The position numbers were made by a program, and so were the translations under genes. The notes under the pieces were generated by a model, which worked only from the letters and a program-made list of their open reading frames with translations, did no database searches and was not told where the DNA came from. Positions 44,461 to 54,788 of a DNA stretch of 64,000 nucleotides are shown here, piece by piece (within the stretch, counting starts at the first letter, position 1; each line of letters begins with the position of its first letter). Origin of the DNA: Seminavis robusta. Its lineage: Eukaryota; Bacillariophyta; Bacillariophyceae; Naviculales; Naviculaceae. The stretch spans positions 62,001 to 126,000 of the forward strand of contig CAICTM010000018.1 of NCBI GenBank assembly GCA_903772945.1, written 5' to 3'.

Positions 44461-45180
44461 GCAACTGGTTGGGCTTCTTTCCGGGGCAATTTTGGGTGCA
44501 TACTGGTACTGGTGCAAATCTCCGCACCTCTACTCATCGACAAGCAGCTACCTCCATTCTCAAGGACAAATGTCGCTCACACAAAGGAGCACATATGCAT
44601 CCTTCCTCCCGCTTTAGTTTTCCAATTGTGCAAACCCATTTCTAGCAATAATTAATAGATCTTCATGGTTCACATTACTTTCAACCCACTGCATGGTATC
44701 GTTGAGATCACCCTCGGGAGCTAGGTTAGTTAGCTGGAGTGCTGGCTCTACTAGCTAGCTAGACTAGCTCTAGCTAGAGAGCCACGACATGATGTACTCA
44801 TACATAACTCATTTTCGCAACCGAGTTTGTCTTAAGCCAGCTGACCTGACAGCACTGGCGCAATTGGCGGGGTTGGGTCCCAGCAGAGAAGCGATCAAAA
44901 TTTGTCCCGTTGTTTCTGTACTGCACCGATAGCCTACCGATAGCCTTTTGGTTGGCAGCATGTACTACATGTACAGCTCTCAACCCGACAGTTACGGTAT
45001 TGTATCTTGCAGCTTGCTGTGACGCCTTGCTGTACTGGACACGATTGTTTTGGAAACATCTATCTCATTTGGCAATACGTGTAGATTTTGTGTCTTGGGG
45101 CGTCTTCTGTGTAAGCTAGGCCTTGCAAAACCGGCCATCAGTCTTGGCCAAGTGAAGAGGTTTTCCCTGGTGATCTTCAT
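44461..45180. other. Intergenic between convergent genes
   Basis: Nothing recognised except CTAGCTAG words at about 44751-44778. Confidence 0.5.
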
Positions 45181-46692
45181 TCATTCAGTGTAGTTAGCAG
45201 CTTGGGGGGTTGGCAACTTGGAGAGAAATGGCCCTAGATCTGGGCAACTGCGTTTGTGCCATGCTTGCCAGTCGATCTTGGACCGCTGCCCGTCCGCACT
45301 GCATATTCCCAAGAGTTTCTTCATGGTTGCTCTCTTTTCCCATGGCAACAGGTTGACTGCGCGGTAAAGAATTATTTGGTATAGCCTCAGCTCTTCCCAC
45401 AGGACACAACACAAGTTCCTATCCTCTTGCTGCCGCAAAGAGAGACTTGCCCCCGTCTCTCCCTGGCTTGCTGTTGTTGATGTTGTTGTTGTTGGCGAGG
45501 TATGATTCTTATTCTCATTCATCACGGCACCATTGTATTTGAACTTCCCTGGTCCACCCAAACTACGATCCAAGTCAACCAGATCATCCCAGAGAGTTTC
45601 GGTTCGGACCACAAATACTTCCGTGGACGGAAACACATTCATCGACATGTCGGCATAGAATTGGTGATTGAAGAAGAAATGCACATTGATTTTCTTCACT
45701 ATCCGTTCTTCTCCGCGGAGTCCGGCAATGGCTAGATTTTGGCAAAATGTCAAGGACTGGGTAATAGTGGTCGCAGTGTTGGACTCGCCACCAGTGGATG
45801 CGATTCCACCATGGCGTGCAATGGACAAAGCCTGGTCTACCGCTTGCATCAAGTCGCCCCAGGTTGGGAAACATTCTTCGTAGAAACTTGTCTTGAGCTC
45901 GTGTTTCATGCGGGCATAAACACTCTCTGTATTGTTGGGGTGAAGAAAATGATAGGCAGACCGGATACGACTTAGCGGTTCCCTCAGGGCAAAGAGGAAA
46001 GTCGTGTAGTTGTTTTCTAGAATCAGTTGAGCGCCATTGTTAGGTACCGTCTTCATGTGTACCTCCAGTTCTGTGCCATCTCGCAGCGGAGAATCGGGAC
46101 GGGCAGTTCTTTCCCAGCACGATTGCTTATCTACCCTTCTTCTGTGTCGCTGACAAAACAGACGCGGCAAGGCAGATCGCACAGTGTTGCCTCCAGCTTT
46201 GCCCACGTGAAGAAACACAATCTTTCTTCGGGTATTTATTGTATTGGTCAAGTCAATTTTGGGAGGCTGAGACAACTTGGCCCGCAGTTCCTGTTTGCGT
46301 TTCATCTTGTTCTGCTTAGCATTGGTTCTCGCATCCGAAGATAAGTCAATATTGGACAACGCAGCCTTCAATTCCTCTTTACGTTGTTTCTTGGTGCGAT
46401 TCTTATCACCAAGTTCCATTTTGGACAGCAAGGCCTCCAGTTCCTCTTTCCGTTTCCTCTTGAAGCCTGTATTGGTTTTAGAATCAGTCTGATCTTGGTC
46501 CGTCTCTGGATGTCGCGACAAACTGGCCCCTAGTTCCAGTGAGCGTTTCCTTATTTCATCAGGAGGGATTGGCGTTGGAAGTTGCGTCTCAAAAACTATT
46601 GTGTTATTCTGTACCGACTTGAGGTGAATGAGACTCGTCACGGCGAGCAAGAAGAGCGGCGTAAGGGCGTGATAATAGCGCTTCCCAGTCAT
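45181..46692 (-). CDS. Golgi-type (type II membrane) sulfotransferase
   Basis: Single exon, 503 residues. A short cytosolic tail (MTGKRYYH) is followed by one membrane segment (ALTPLFLLAVTSLIHL). A stem region of about 120 residues holds three related basic units (KRKEELEALLS, RKEELKAALSN, KRKQELRAKLS). The catalytic part starts with a PAPS-loop IVFLHVGKAGGNTVRSALP, and a 3'-phosphate motif FALREPLSRIRSAYHF lies about 100 residues later. This fits carbohydrate sulfotransferases of the sulfotransferase family 2 type, acting in the Golgi lumen on glycans. The C-terminal third is divergent and has a Thr-rich insert. The ATG at 46692 is well placed. Confidence 0.82.
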   Translation of the reverse strand: MTGKRYYHALTPLFLLAVTSLIHLKSVQNNTIVFETQLPTPIPPDEIRKRSLELGASLSRHPETDQDQTDSKTNTGFKRKRKEELEALLSKMELGDKNRTKKQRKEELKAALSNIDLSSDARTNAKQNKMKRKQELRAKLSQPPKIDLTNTINTRRKIVFLHVGKAGGNTVRSALPRLFCQRHRRRVDKQSCWERTARPDSPLRDGTELEVHMKTVPNNGAQLILENNYTTFLFALREPLSRIRSAYHFLHPNNTESVYARMKHELKTSFYEECFPTWGDLMQAVDQALSIARHGGIASTGGESNTATTITQSLTFCQNLAIAGLRGEERIVKKINVHFFFNHQFYADMSMNVFPSTEVFVVRTETLWDDLVDLDRSLGGPGKFKYNGAVMNENKNHTSPTTTTSTTASQGETGASLSLRQQEDRNLCCVLWEELRLYQIILYRAVNLLPWEKRATMKKLLGICSADGQRSKIDWQAWHKRSCPDLGPFLSKLPTPQAANYTE

Positions 46693-47154
46693 CTTGAGTT
46701 CCTTTGTGTGTGTTAGGGATGCAAGGGTTGCCTTCTTCTATTATTAGTTAGGGCACAAAAAGGATATCATACAAGCTGATGGCTTGGCAACTCGCCGATA
46801 GATGGTCGAGAGACAATGTTGACAAACAAAATTGCGTGCAACGGCCAAAATGGGCAAGAAGAGGTGCTGCTTTGCTTGGGCCTAAAAGCAGCTTTTCATA
46901 GCTCAACAAGCTTCACGAAAACTCCCGCCAGCGCCAGCCCTCTCTTCGATTAGATGATAGGTATCATAGATTTCTTCCAACCAAGCAAGTCGACCGTTCT
47001 TTCATCACGCAACAAAGGGTCACATTTTGGTACCAACCCGCAGAACAATCCTAAGACAAGTATTTCGAGGACTGCATCCTTAGCTTATACATGGCTATGC
47101 ATACCTCATTGCTCCTTCTGGCTAGCTATCCAGCTAACCGATGGTTTACAATGC
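46693..47154. other. Intergenic
   Basis: Upstream region of the sulfotransferase; no gene is supported. Confidence 0.5.
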
Positions 47155-48249
47155 TCACGTACAAGCATTGTCCTGACACAAGCCAGAGCTGCACTCATCA
47201 TTGTAGTTGCAATCATGCGCAGTTTCCCATTTTCCTACAGGCAATACGGAACAGCCACCCCGAAGCAGCTTTTCCATTCGCTCTTTATACAGGTCGGGTC
47301 GGTGAGCACGATTTGAGCTGGGTTCTCTGCGAGAATCATCCGCAACTTGAAAGACTCCAGGAGACCCAACGAAATGGTCGGTGTTCTCGTCCAACAGGAG
47401 CAAGCGGCCACTGTGAGTAGCTGAAAATGGGTTGACTCCCAGAGCCACGCAATCGTATTTGCCATCCACCATGTTGACAAACTGATAGTGGCGCTCTGGC
47501 ACAAAATCCGTACACTGATACGTATCGTCTCTCAAAAAGGAGAGAGTGTGCTGGGGATTGACAATGGCGGCAGTGGCTCCAAATGTTACAGTGATTGGTG
47601 AGTATTCGACCAAGTCAATGGCAGCCACAATGGCAATGGCACCACCTTGCGAATAACCACTTATAATCAATGGACACGTATCCTCGCCAACACAAGAAGC
47701 AAGGCAGCTTTGTAATTCCAAATGAAACTCATCCGCCTTGGACATGTTGTATCCCATAACGTAGCCTGTTCGTACGGCGCAGTCCCCAATCTGGGTAGTG
47801 AACGGGTTCAAATTTTGCAAGTTATCAAACGGAGTACCACCCGGGACACCAAAAGCTAGGTGACACGCCCCATTCGTTTTGCTCTTGGCCACAACGACTC
47901 GATCATCTAGATCCCTGTACACATTGAACATATCAAAAGCAACTTGGTTCTGCTCCTTGAGCGTGTCGGGAGAAGTGCGTGGAGGTAACTGGACCAGATT
48001 GGAGGCGTCGGCGATGACATCCAGAGTGGATGCATCCAGAGCTGCATCCACTCGGTTGGCAGGCACCCTGGGACAAGAACGTTCGTTCCGCCGCCGGTAC
48101 TGCCTGTTTCTTCGGAGTCCTCCACCTTCTTCTTTCGTCGAATCCTCTTTGACGTCACTGGAAGCAAGGACTGCATCCAAGCCCAACAATGACAACAGCA
48201 CTACCGCCAACTTCTTATAACCGACCATGGTTCCATGGCTTGCAAGCAT
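47155..48249 (-). CDS. Secreted lipase, class-3-like alpha/beta hydrolase
   Basis: The ATG at 48249 gives 364 residues; a second ATG at 48228 (MVGYKKLAVVLLSLLGLDAVLA) starts directly at the signal peptide and may be used. A basic region follows (RRNRQYRRRNE). The nucleophile elbow is PLIISGYSQGGAIAIVAA (GxSxG with Ser). Upstream segments VVVAKSKTNGACHLAFGVPGG and NPFTTQIGDC match the first strands of class-3 lipases. The C-terminus is Cys-rich (DCNYNDECSSGLCQDNACT), like a small knot or binding module. It probably hydrolyses lipid esters outside the cell or in a vacuole. Confidence 0.78.
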   Translation of the reverse strand: MLASHGTMVGYKKLAVVLLSLLGLDAVLASSDVKEDSTKEEGGGLRRNRQYRRRNERSCPRVPANRVDAALDASTLDVIADASNLVQLPPRTSPDTLKEQNQVAFDMFNVYRDLDDRVVVAKSKTNGACHLAFGVPGGTPFDNLQNLNPFTTQIGDCAVRTGYVMGYNMSKADEFHLELQSCLASCVGEDTCPLIISGYSQGGAIAIVAAIDLVEYSPITVTFGATAAIVNPQHTLSFLRDDTYQCTDFVPERHYQFVNMVDGKYDCVALGVNPFSATHSGRLLLLDENTDHFVGSPGVFQVADDSRREPSSNRAHRPDLYKERMEKLLRGGCSVLPVGKWETAHDCNYNDECSSGLCQDNACT

Positions 48250-48511
48250 TGAAAAATGACTTTGCTGTGTGTTGAGGTGAGCGGTCCTCACGCCATTGCG
48301 TCCTCATTACACTGTTTGGAGGGCCACCCGTTTGGAGAGGCCAGGCCACGTGCTCGCTGTCATCCTTTCCCCCGTCCCATGAAACGGCTGCTCCGAACAG
48401 AGGTGCGCCAACAATCCGGTGTCTTTGTTTCCCTCCGCTTTGTTGGAGTGACCATGTATGTCATGTTCGACGAGCATAACGGAAAGAAGGTCGTAGCTGC
48501 AGTAGTAAAGC
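48250..48511. promoter_or_regulatory. Short divergent promoter region
   Basis: Only 262 bp separate the start codons of the minus-strand lipase and the plus-strand phosphodiesterase, so both promoters must lie or overlap here. No specific element was identified. Confidence 0.4.
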
Positions 48512-49189
48512 ATGGGGTTTCGGCAGGCCCTGTGGGGTGGCTCCCATGCCTTCCTCTTTGCCCTGTATCACAACAGCACCATCAGCATGGACAACAATGC
48601 ATCGTCCTCCTCCCAAAATAGCGCTGATCCCTACAAATCCAGCAGTTTCATTGGCCATTCTCTGTGGATGTGTCCTGCGGCAGGCAGCGCTTCTCGGGAT
48701 GCCTACTCTTCCATCATTTCCGAGACGGCTCACGAATTGGGTACCTTTCAGTTCTTGCCACACATTACGCTGGTGGCCGCCATAATGACGGGCGAAGAGG
48801 ATGTGTTGAATCGAACTCGGCAACTGGCCAACCAATTGGCACCCTATGAATTCCATTTATCGCGTGTATCCTATCGAGATGCCTATTTCCAATGCGTCTA
48901 TGCCGAGTTTGAACGATCCGAACAGGTCGTGGCAGCCAATCAATTGGCACGGAAAGTATTCCCAGAGAGACAATCGGATCCACCGTACACGCCACATTTG
49001 AGTTTGGTGTACGGGGATTTGACAGAAACCAAAAAGGTGGAGGTTGTCATTCCCAAGTTGCAGGCTGCATTGAAAGAGAAATCCAAAGAGACTGGTACAA
49101 TTGAAGTGGATTCCATTCAAGTGTGGTCCACACAAGGTGATGTGAAGGAGTGGTATTTGGTGGAGACAATCCCCCTGACTGGAACATAA
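48512..49189 (+). CDS. Cyclic phosphodiesterase-like 2H phosphoesterase
   Basis: Single exon, 225 residues from the ATG at 48512; an internal ATG at 48587 (MDNNASSSS) would remove a hydrophobic leader and could be the true start. Two HxT/S motifs are present, PHITLVA and PHLSLVYGD, spaced as in plant-type cyclic nucleotide phosphodiesterases that open ADP-ribose 1'',2''-cyclic phosphate. The WMCP near the N-terminus matches the usual first strand of this family. Probably soluble and involved in tRNA-splicing by-product or cyclic nucleotide metabolism. Divergent from the lipase gene. Confidence 0.8.
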   Translation: MGFRQALWGGSHAFLFALYHNSTISMDNNASSSSQNSADPYKSSSFIGHSLWMCPAAGSASRDAYSSIISETAHELGTFQFLPHITLVAAIMTGEEDVLNRTRQLANQLAPYEFHLSRVSYRDAYFQCVYAEFERSEQVVAANQLARKVFPERQSDPPYTPHLSLVYGDLTETKKVEVVIPKLQAALKEKSKETGTIEVDSIQVWSTQGDVKEWYLVETIPLTGT

Positions 49190-49762
49190 GTGAAGCTGGG
49201 AGCTGATGAGTAGATTGCTACCGTAGCTAGCTAGCCGCATGTGGGGAGAGTAACGATTACATACGTACACATTCCGTAGTTAGGATCTCCTCCTCTCTTC
49301 ATTCTTCAGACCGCAAGTGTTCTCTGGACTTGGAATGCCTTCTTGTCAGGAGTCAAAGGAGTTGATATGTATACCTACAGTAATATATGTACTACTAGTA
49401 TTAACAGTCCTACAGCGAAAGCATCTTCCCCACTCTAGCTAGTAGCTAGAACTCCCATTACGATGTCCTTTACCTTGATACCTTCCCTGCTCCACAACAT
49501 CTATGTGTACCTGGTACCTACCAGTACTTGGCGTGGGAAGCTAATGCACTGATTTAGCTTGTGGGGTGTAAAAGAAAGATACATTATCCACGATTCCATG
49601 TCAAGATCGGAAGACCACTGGCTCTTCAAAGATTTATTCACGTCTGAGGTCTGAGGAGGTTTGTGCTTTTCTCGTGCCGCCTTGTCGCTTCAATCCAACA
49701 ACAACTGAAACGAGAGGTGGTTGAGGAGAGGTTTTGTTGTTGTTGTTGGCAAACGAAGGAGG
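49190..49762. other. Intergenic
   Basis: No gene supported; tagctag and tactagta words are present. Confidence 0.5.
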
Positions 49763-51431
49763 ATGGATGCTTTGGCAGGTCAAGTTCCAAAGCTCTTGGA
49801 GGCACTTATTCGCAAGCTCTTCACCACCGAAGGGCACGTAGCGGCGCCCAAGGTGTTTGTCGCCAGTGCCGTTCCTCTTGTGGCATCTTTGTTTTGGCAT
49901 TATTCTCGAACCATTGTGGAAATCACTGACGATGAACAGGCTCGTTGGGTCCAGTACTGGTTAACACAACGTCAAGATGCCATTCGACGAGTGCGACGAG
50001 TGGTATTGGTCACGGCAGGATCCATGGTCGGGTCCAGACAACGGGGAAGACGTCACTACTTTGACGAGCCCAGCACCAACCAGGACGAGACTGAAGTCGG
50101 AGAGCGATTCTCGCCTCCGAAACTTGTCGAAACCCCGGCCGCCGGGGTGTCTACTTGGATATGGTTTGGATGGTTCCCTGTTTCGATTCAGAGCAGTCGA
50201 ATGAGCTCCATGAACCCTTATGGCGTACCACGCTCTTCTGGTGGTGCACAGGATGACTGCAGATGCAGTCTGACTGTTTGGTTTGCTCCTCGTGGCGTTG
50301 ATATTGCCAAGAAAATCATCTTGGAAGGTCGTCAGCTCTGGCTGTCCAAACGGTCCACCAAAACAGAAGTGCTCACCTTTCGAGAGCACCACCGCCCAAT
50401 TTCGTTTGACGTATCGGCAAGGCCCAGTCGTCCTCTTTCATCTGTCATTGTAGAAGGCAACACAAAGGCACTACTTCTGGAAGATGCAACCAGGTTCCTA
50501 CAAGGCGAGAAATGGTACTTTGGCAAGGGGATTCCCTACAGGAGAGGATATCTCCTTTACGGGCCTCCTGGCTGTGGGTAAGTCACCACTGCAAGCTTTG
50601 ATATTTTTTGCTTTTCGATCCTGTTTGCTTGCGTCCTCACAATGTATCTACTACAATGCATTCGCACAACAAAAAAGGAAAACATCCTTGATCACGGCAC
50701 TCGCCGGGGAGCTTCGTTTGCCCATTGTGCTGGTTCCCTTGTCCGGAAGCACTAATGACTCCACCATCGTTGAAGTCATGCGTGCTGCCCCTCGCGATTC
50801 CATCGTCCTTATTGAAGACGTCGATTGCGCCCTGCCCGAAAAGAGGGGGGATGATGCTCTTCCTCCGGGAGCAATCAATCACAAGGGCCAGATTTATCAC
50901 AGCCGACCACCCGGTAGACAGCAAGGCCCCAACGTCACACTATCAGGGCTGCTGAATGCCATTGATGGCGTGGCTGCCCAGGAAGGGCGCCTTCTTTTTA
51001 TGACCACCAACCATCGCAACCGCCTTGATGAAGCTCTTATCCGTCCGGGACGAGTGGATGTGCAGTGTCATCTTCAGAACGCGTCACGGGCCGCCGCGGG
51101 AGAACTCTTTGATCAGTTCTTTTTGACACCAGGCTCGGAAACAACAACCCACAAAAGCAGTAGCGTGGATAATCTCTCAGAGGCTCGGGCAGCCTTCCTT
51201 GCGGAGGTGGAAGATGGCGTCCACTCCTTTGCGAAGCTACAAGGAGCACTCATGAAGGCCCGGGATGACCCAGGACGTTCCGCCGAGGAGATGCGTATCA
51301 CCGTCGCGACCACCTCCACGGACGACAAAGGCGGCAACTCCGACCAAGGAGGGAACAACGGCGAAACGGGAACAGAACAAGCCAAGGAGAACGGTGAACA
51401 GACAAGCAACCAGCTGGCCAGCCAGCTCTAG
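49763..51431 (+). CDS. BCS1-type mitochondrial AAA ATPase
   Basis: Exons 49763-50577 and 50678-51431 (phase 2 junction) give 522 residues. A membrane segment lies near residues 30-50 (FVASAVPLVASLFWHYS), followed by the BCS1 N-terminal region (RPLSSVIVEGNTKALLLEDA). Walker A is GPPGCGKTS, split by the intron. Walker B is SIVLIEDVDCAL. The sensor and arginine-finger region is TTNHRNRLDEALIRPGRVD. BCS1 proteins sit in the mitochondrial inner membrane and insert the Rieske iron-sulfur protein into complex III; other members serve other organelles. The C-terminus is a Gly/Asn/Thr-rich tail. The acceptor is an unusual AAAAAAG/G. Confidence 0.85.
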
Positions 51432-53001
51432 CATTGCTTCAGCAACGAATTCAATAGTTACAATACTATTAAAACTTACTGGCCCGCCACCAAGAAGTCA
51501 TTATTTCATGGCTGCCGTGTCTTCCTCGCTTGCTTTGGATCTAGGTATCATACATATATACCCACAGCGTTCCTTCGTTATTGGCTTCCTGCTGTGGTTG
51601 ACTTCAATACCGGTAGCTGCCATTGGCAATTGCGGATTGATTCACAGTGAAAGAATCCATCCTGTGGCTTGACCACTGGCTAGCTGGCACAGCCTCATTC
51701 AAATACCCTCTACCTGTACTAGTAGTCTACCTCCCACATAGCCCGCAACTACCGGTCCCAAAGGAGCGACAGCTGTTGCGATAATCTGCAATGGTAGCGG
51801 CAACTACCGGTACCGGTACTGTGATTGTGTGGCCGTACACTATTGTGTAGCATACGCAGCATGTGAAGCAAATCTCACGTGGCGTAGAACTACGGTACGG
51901 TTCACTTTCACATTTATTTGGAACACATTTAGGAGCCCAAATAGGAATCTTTTTTTATTTTAGAGTCTGTCATGCGGTACGACGACCTGTTTCAAATAAT
52001 AGAAATTTCATGGGGCAAATATGCGCTTGACGCCAGTCTCTTTCTTATCTATTCGAGAGCTATTCGAGTAGGCTTCCGAGGGTTGATGGCCAGACGGTAT
52101 CTTCCATGAACTTGGAAAGTTGCTTTCGAGTCTTAAAGAGCCAGTGCTCGATTCTCTCAACCTCTTACAGTCAGTATTTGAATAATAGTGCCCGATTTCC
52201 GGTCTCAGTGAGTTTCATCTCCCTTGATGTTAATTCCTGTTGATTCCTGTTGAAACGAAGAGGGTACTGGCTGTTAAGACCTTTCATCCCCTCAATTTGA
52301 GAAGGTGTTTTCTTTAATTGAAAAGAGGGTACGTGGCGCACTACGGTATTAGAAATAGTACTTTTTGACCCCAGCAAATTCGTGGGTTCACAGTTCACGG
52401 CACTGACTGAGTCACTCGGAGATCCTCTTGGATGTTCGGATCGGGCGTAGGAAAGCGATGGCACGAGACCGCACAGGTATTCACAGTGGTACCGGTACCG
52501 GTACTGCCATACCCATACTTGTGGCAACTATAATGCTGAGGTCGTTGCTCTCTCGGTCCACAACTCATGGAGGAGTAGCTTTGCTTCACACTTCATGCCC
52601 AATGCCCCGCGATATGCGTTTTCCCATGAGGGTTTGCCCTTGCGCACTACGGTACTAGCTAGCCAGTAGTTGTATTGTACCATTACAGCAAAGTTATCTG
52701 ATTACTTCCCTTCCTTCCTGGCAATCCCATCGATGAAAGACAGTGATTTGATAGCTTGGCGAAATCCCAACTGTGCGCAAGGACCGTTCCCCAATGTTTT
52801 TATCACGCAAACCATGGAGAAAGTTTTCAGCCGCCAGCCACCAGGAAAGGCCGTTATGGAGCCTTGCTCAACAACAAAGCACTACACCAGCAATCCTACA
52901 TTCTACTGACAGGCATTGAGAAACATCATTATTTGCTGTCTATTCTTGGTGAGTTAACTCCTGATCCCACAGACAGGGTTGGGATCATCCTCCTTTATCC
53001 T
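51432..53001. other. Intergenic
   Basis: No gene seen. Clusters of accggtaccggtac (51808-51821, 52490-52505). Confidence 0.5.
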
Positions 53002-54788
53002 TTAGGGGTACCTTCTATGCCTTCTATCCCCTTGCTTCTGTTCTTCGTTTTCGCGACGAATCCTATCCTGCTCTTGCAAAATCCGCAACTGATCTGCAAC
53101 GGAGAATCGACTAGTGAGAGAGTCTCCTATGGCGGCCCTGTCCAACAGCGACTGCGGTCGCGACAACACCGGGTCGTTCGCATTCTGAGACAAGAACCGT
53201 TGTTGGGCCTGAAGAAGTCGCTCTTGCTCAAGGTGCTCCTGATGTCGCAGTAGCAAGAGTTGATTTACAGTGCCGTCTGGGGATGCCGACGAAGCACGCG
53301 AAGCAGCAGGAGGGACGGATGCTGTATTTTGGCCAAGTCTGGTAGCCAGGTACCGTTCGCGGTCCACAAGGCTGGCTTCCAAGGAGAGGTTCTGTCTGGC
53401 TGCAGCTGACGCAGCGGCGGAATCATTACCAGCGGCCGTCAATTGGCGAGCTGCAAGAAGCTGGTCGAGAGGAGATTCCATTGCCCCCTGTAACAGTCCT
53501 CTGGATCCTCCATCATCAAGCATCTGTCGCAACAATGCGTCATTTGGCATGCTATCCAGTTGACCCCCGCCTCTCCCAAGGAACCGATTCGCGGCGGCAT
53601 CATTTCTGGACCGGAGCTGCCGAAGCTGGTCCTCCAATCTTCTTTCCTCAAGAATGGAAGCTGCTAATTGGTTTTGGACGGAAACCTCTGCTAATGATGC
53701 CGTTCTCGGGAGATTGGCGACTGCAAGCGACAGCGCCTGGGGGTTGTTGCTCATGGATGCGGAAGAGAGCTGAGGCTGCAGCGACCTCTGCTGACTTCCG
53801 AGTAGAGACGCTTCGGAGGAATGAAAGGGCGCCACTAGCGTTGGGTTGCCACTTCCAGCTCCCACGGTCGCACCGTGTGGTCGCGATTGCCGAGCCGCCA
53901 CTTCCCTCAATAGCTGTTGTTGTATCGAGTTGGATGAAACAGACGAAGACGCTTGGAGGCTTCTTACCAGAGCAGGCTCTTGGGGGTGCCCAGCAAGGCC
54001 GGCCGCCCACAAGCTGTTTGGTTGTAGTTGTACACCAGCCAGCCCGATCGTTCCCTCCAGGCTAGCTCGACGACTGCTGTCCAGCCCCAACAATACACCC
54101 TGACTGGTAAGTCCTGTCCCACTGGAAGTCTGGGCAAGAGCCTCACGTTGTTGTCTCAAGAGAGCAGCAGTGTCGTCAACGTCTGACGGAGTGCTGTGTC
54201 CTCTTTTCTTGTCCTCTTCCCTGATCATCAGCCTTAACCTCTCCGGGTAGTTGCGATGAAACAGTTCATGAGCGTATGCCATTGCGCCGGGAGGCTCCTT
54301 ATCCTCTTCTATCCTCCGAAAGCCCCTTTCGTCGTTGGCGTTGTGCAGATATATGAGTTAGTAGTTGGCGACGAGGTCATCCGGTCACCAACAAGGTTGT
54401 TCGGAAGGCTTACCATCGGTTCAGTTTGCGTGTGATGCTCGGGAACTTATTGCCTCTGAAGTGCGTAACCAGCAGCTGATCAATGAACAACTTCTTGTTG
54501 ATTGCAATGGCATCTCCATCGGGCATCCACCAGAGAGCCTCTGGGGCGACCCGGTTATCCAACAAGCAACGGATTTTGTCGGGGAAACGGTTCAGGTCTA
54601 GTTGATATTCAGCTCCGGTAATGGGGCCTCTCGCACGAGGCTTCTTATCTGTTGGAGAGAGGAAGGTAGGGGGGCTGCAGTCAGTGATTGCAACTGCCAA
54701 AGAGCTGCAAAGACACACAAAAGACGGACCGGTTTTCATGTCGCTCACCTTGAGACTCGTCGGCTTCTCCCACAGCTCTTCTCTTCAT
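53002..54788 (-). CDS. Heat-shock transcription factor (HSF-type DNA-binding domain)
   Basis: Exons 54749-54788, 54414-54648 and 53002-54325 are joined by short GT-AG introns in phase and give 532 residues starting MKRRAVGEADESQ. The HSF domain spans about residues 35-125: FPDKIRCLLDN, a Trp-containing LWWMPDGDAIAI, the recognition region FRGNKFPSITRKLNRWGFRR (across the second intron), and the closing segment AHELFHRNYPERLRLM. The rest is Leu/Gln/Ser-rich, with coiled-coil-like stretches (LRQLRSRNDAAANRF; LLLLRHQEHLEQERLLQAQQ) that may mediate oligomerisation and activation. The family is known to be greatly expanded in diatoms. The target genes are unknown. Confidence 0.88.
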
